NCBI GenBank assembly: GCA_947457605.1 | Contig: CANGWP010000051.1 | Coordinates: 1 to 13,570, forward strand | Direction: 5' to 3' | DNA length: 13,570 nt | DNA from: Bdellovibrionales bacterium | Lineage (GTDB): Bacteria > Bdellovibrionota > UBA1018 > CAIMNF01 | Position numbers and translations under genes: made by a program | Shown here: positions 13,113-13,570 of the stretch, one piece after another | Position numbering within the stretch: position 1 is the stretch's first letter | Layout of the letters: every line of letters begins with the position of its first letter | The notes under the pieces: model-generated | What the model was told of the DNA's origin: nothing | Database searches by the model: none | Seen by the model: only the letters and a program-made list of their open reading frames with translations

Positions 13113-13570
13113 TTACAGGATCTTCCCGGGATTCATCAATCCCCGCGGATCAAAGACGATTTTCATCTTTCGCATGATCCCGATCTCGGATTCGGTTCGG
13201 GTGTAGGCAAGCAGATGCTTCTTCAACAACCCGATCCCGTGCTCCGCAGAGACAGAACCTTCGAATTCCTGAATCCACCCGAACATCTTGGAATCCGCCT
13301 TCACACATGCCGCTTTGAATTCAGATGGATCCATCTGCGGGGGCTTTAGAAGATTGACATGAAGATTTCCGTCGCCAATGTGTCCAAAGATGAATGGTTT
13401 CAAGCCCGGGTAATTCTCGCTCAAATCCCGCGTCCATGTTTCAATGAATTCTTTCAAGCGATGGATCGGGAGCGAGATATCGTGCTTGTGCAACATTCCC
13501 AAAGCCGAAAGGGATTCCGAAATTCCCTCGCGCATCGCCCAAAGGCTTTGAGCCTCTTTCGGGGATTGCG
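13113..13570 (-). CDS. FAD-linked oxidase, C-terminal part (GlcD/D-lactate dehydrogenase type), partial
   Basis: The gene enters from the right edge of the window and ends at the TAA at 13115-13113. The visible 150 or so residues include SLWAMREGISESL, the metal/substrate-site motif FGHIGDGNLHVNLL, GSVSAEHGIGLLKK and the ending MKIVFDPRGLMNPGKIL. These are the hallmarks of the FAD_oxidase_C domain of the VAO/PCMH flavoprotein family, which includes glycolate oxidase GlcD, D-lactate dehydrogenase (cytochrome) and D-2-hydroxyglutarate dehydrogenase. It oxidises a 2-hydroxy acid and passes electrons to a quinone or cytochrome. The N-terminal FAD-binding domain is outside the window, so the exact substrate cannot be named. 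The open frame continues upstream past the ATG at 13535, so that ATG is internal. Confidence 0.9.
   Translation of the reverse strand, partial: QSPKEAQSLWAMREGISESLSALGMLHKHDISLPIHRLKEFIETWTRDLSENYPGLKPFIFGHIGDGNLHVNLLKPPQMDPSEFKAACVKADSKMFGWIQEFEGSVSAEHGIGLLKKHLLAYTRTESEIGIMRKMKIVFDPRGLMNPGKIL

Noticed and set aside
13533..13535. ATG at 13535 as the start of a short separate gene
   Set aside because: The frame continues upstream to the window edge with typical FAD-oxidase residues, so this methionine is internal.

Overview
The window is a 13.6 kb stretch of moderately GC-rich, densely packed bacterial chromosome, made mostly of housekeeping genes. The organism looks like a Gram-negative bacterium. 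It has a signal-peptide-bearing diheme c-type cytochrome, an LpoA-like outer-membrane lipoprotein with a lipobox, and a heat-shock locus without hrcA or CIRCE. The gene set and order (grpE-dnaK-dnaJ followed by a TPR/periplasmic-binding lipoprotein, then recN and nadK) remind me of Bdellovibrionota or a related 'deltaproteobacterial' lineage. That placement is from memory and is not proven by the sequence.

Layout. 1-164: the 3' end of a hemW-like gene (+), meeting head-on a secreted TraB/TIKI/ChaN-superfamily protein (173-1069, -). 1070-1242: a divergent promoter region. 1243-2670: a DEAD-box RNA helicase (+). 2671-2948: a 278-bp gap filled by a large, almost perfectly palindromic element (about 2691-2879) and a possible heat-shock promoter for grpE. 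2949-6775: the chaperone cluster grpE-dnaK-dnaJ (+). dnaK has its own strong-looking promoter and Shine-Dalgarno site, and a long hairpin separates dnaK from dnaJ. 6772-8553: an LpoA/LppC-like lipoprotein whose start overlaps the dnaJ stop (ATGA). 8550-11145: the nadK-recN operon (-), whose end shares a CTAG stop palindrome with the lipoprotein gene. 11146-11381: a divergent regulatory region. 11382-13079: a RoxA-like diheme cytochrome c (+). 13113-13570: the C-terminal end of a GlcD-type FAD-linked oxidase (-), running off the window.

How the genes work together. GrpE, DnaK and DnaJ form the Hsp70 folding machine. The cluster shows no HrcA control. The sequence instead offers a sigma32-like candidate promoter before grpE and a sigma70-like one before dnaK. 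NadK and RecN form the familiar NAD-kinase/DNA-repair pair. The lipoprotein is predicted to act on peptidoglycan synthesis from the outer membrane, and the cytochrome and the TraB-like protein are predicted to act in the periplasm.

The least ordinary signal is non-coding. A 17-base motif with the consensus YCYTTGNRTGGGCAKGG occurs four times, always between or at the edges of genes. Two copies face each other as the ends of the long palindrome before grpE. This looks like a dispersed, MITE- or REP-like extragenic repeat. I see no CRISPR array, tRNA, rRNA, transposase or phage gene.
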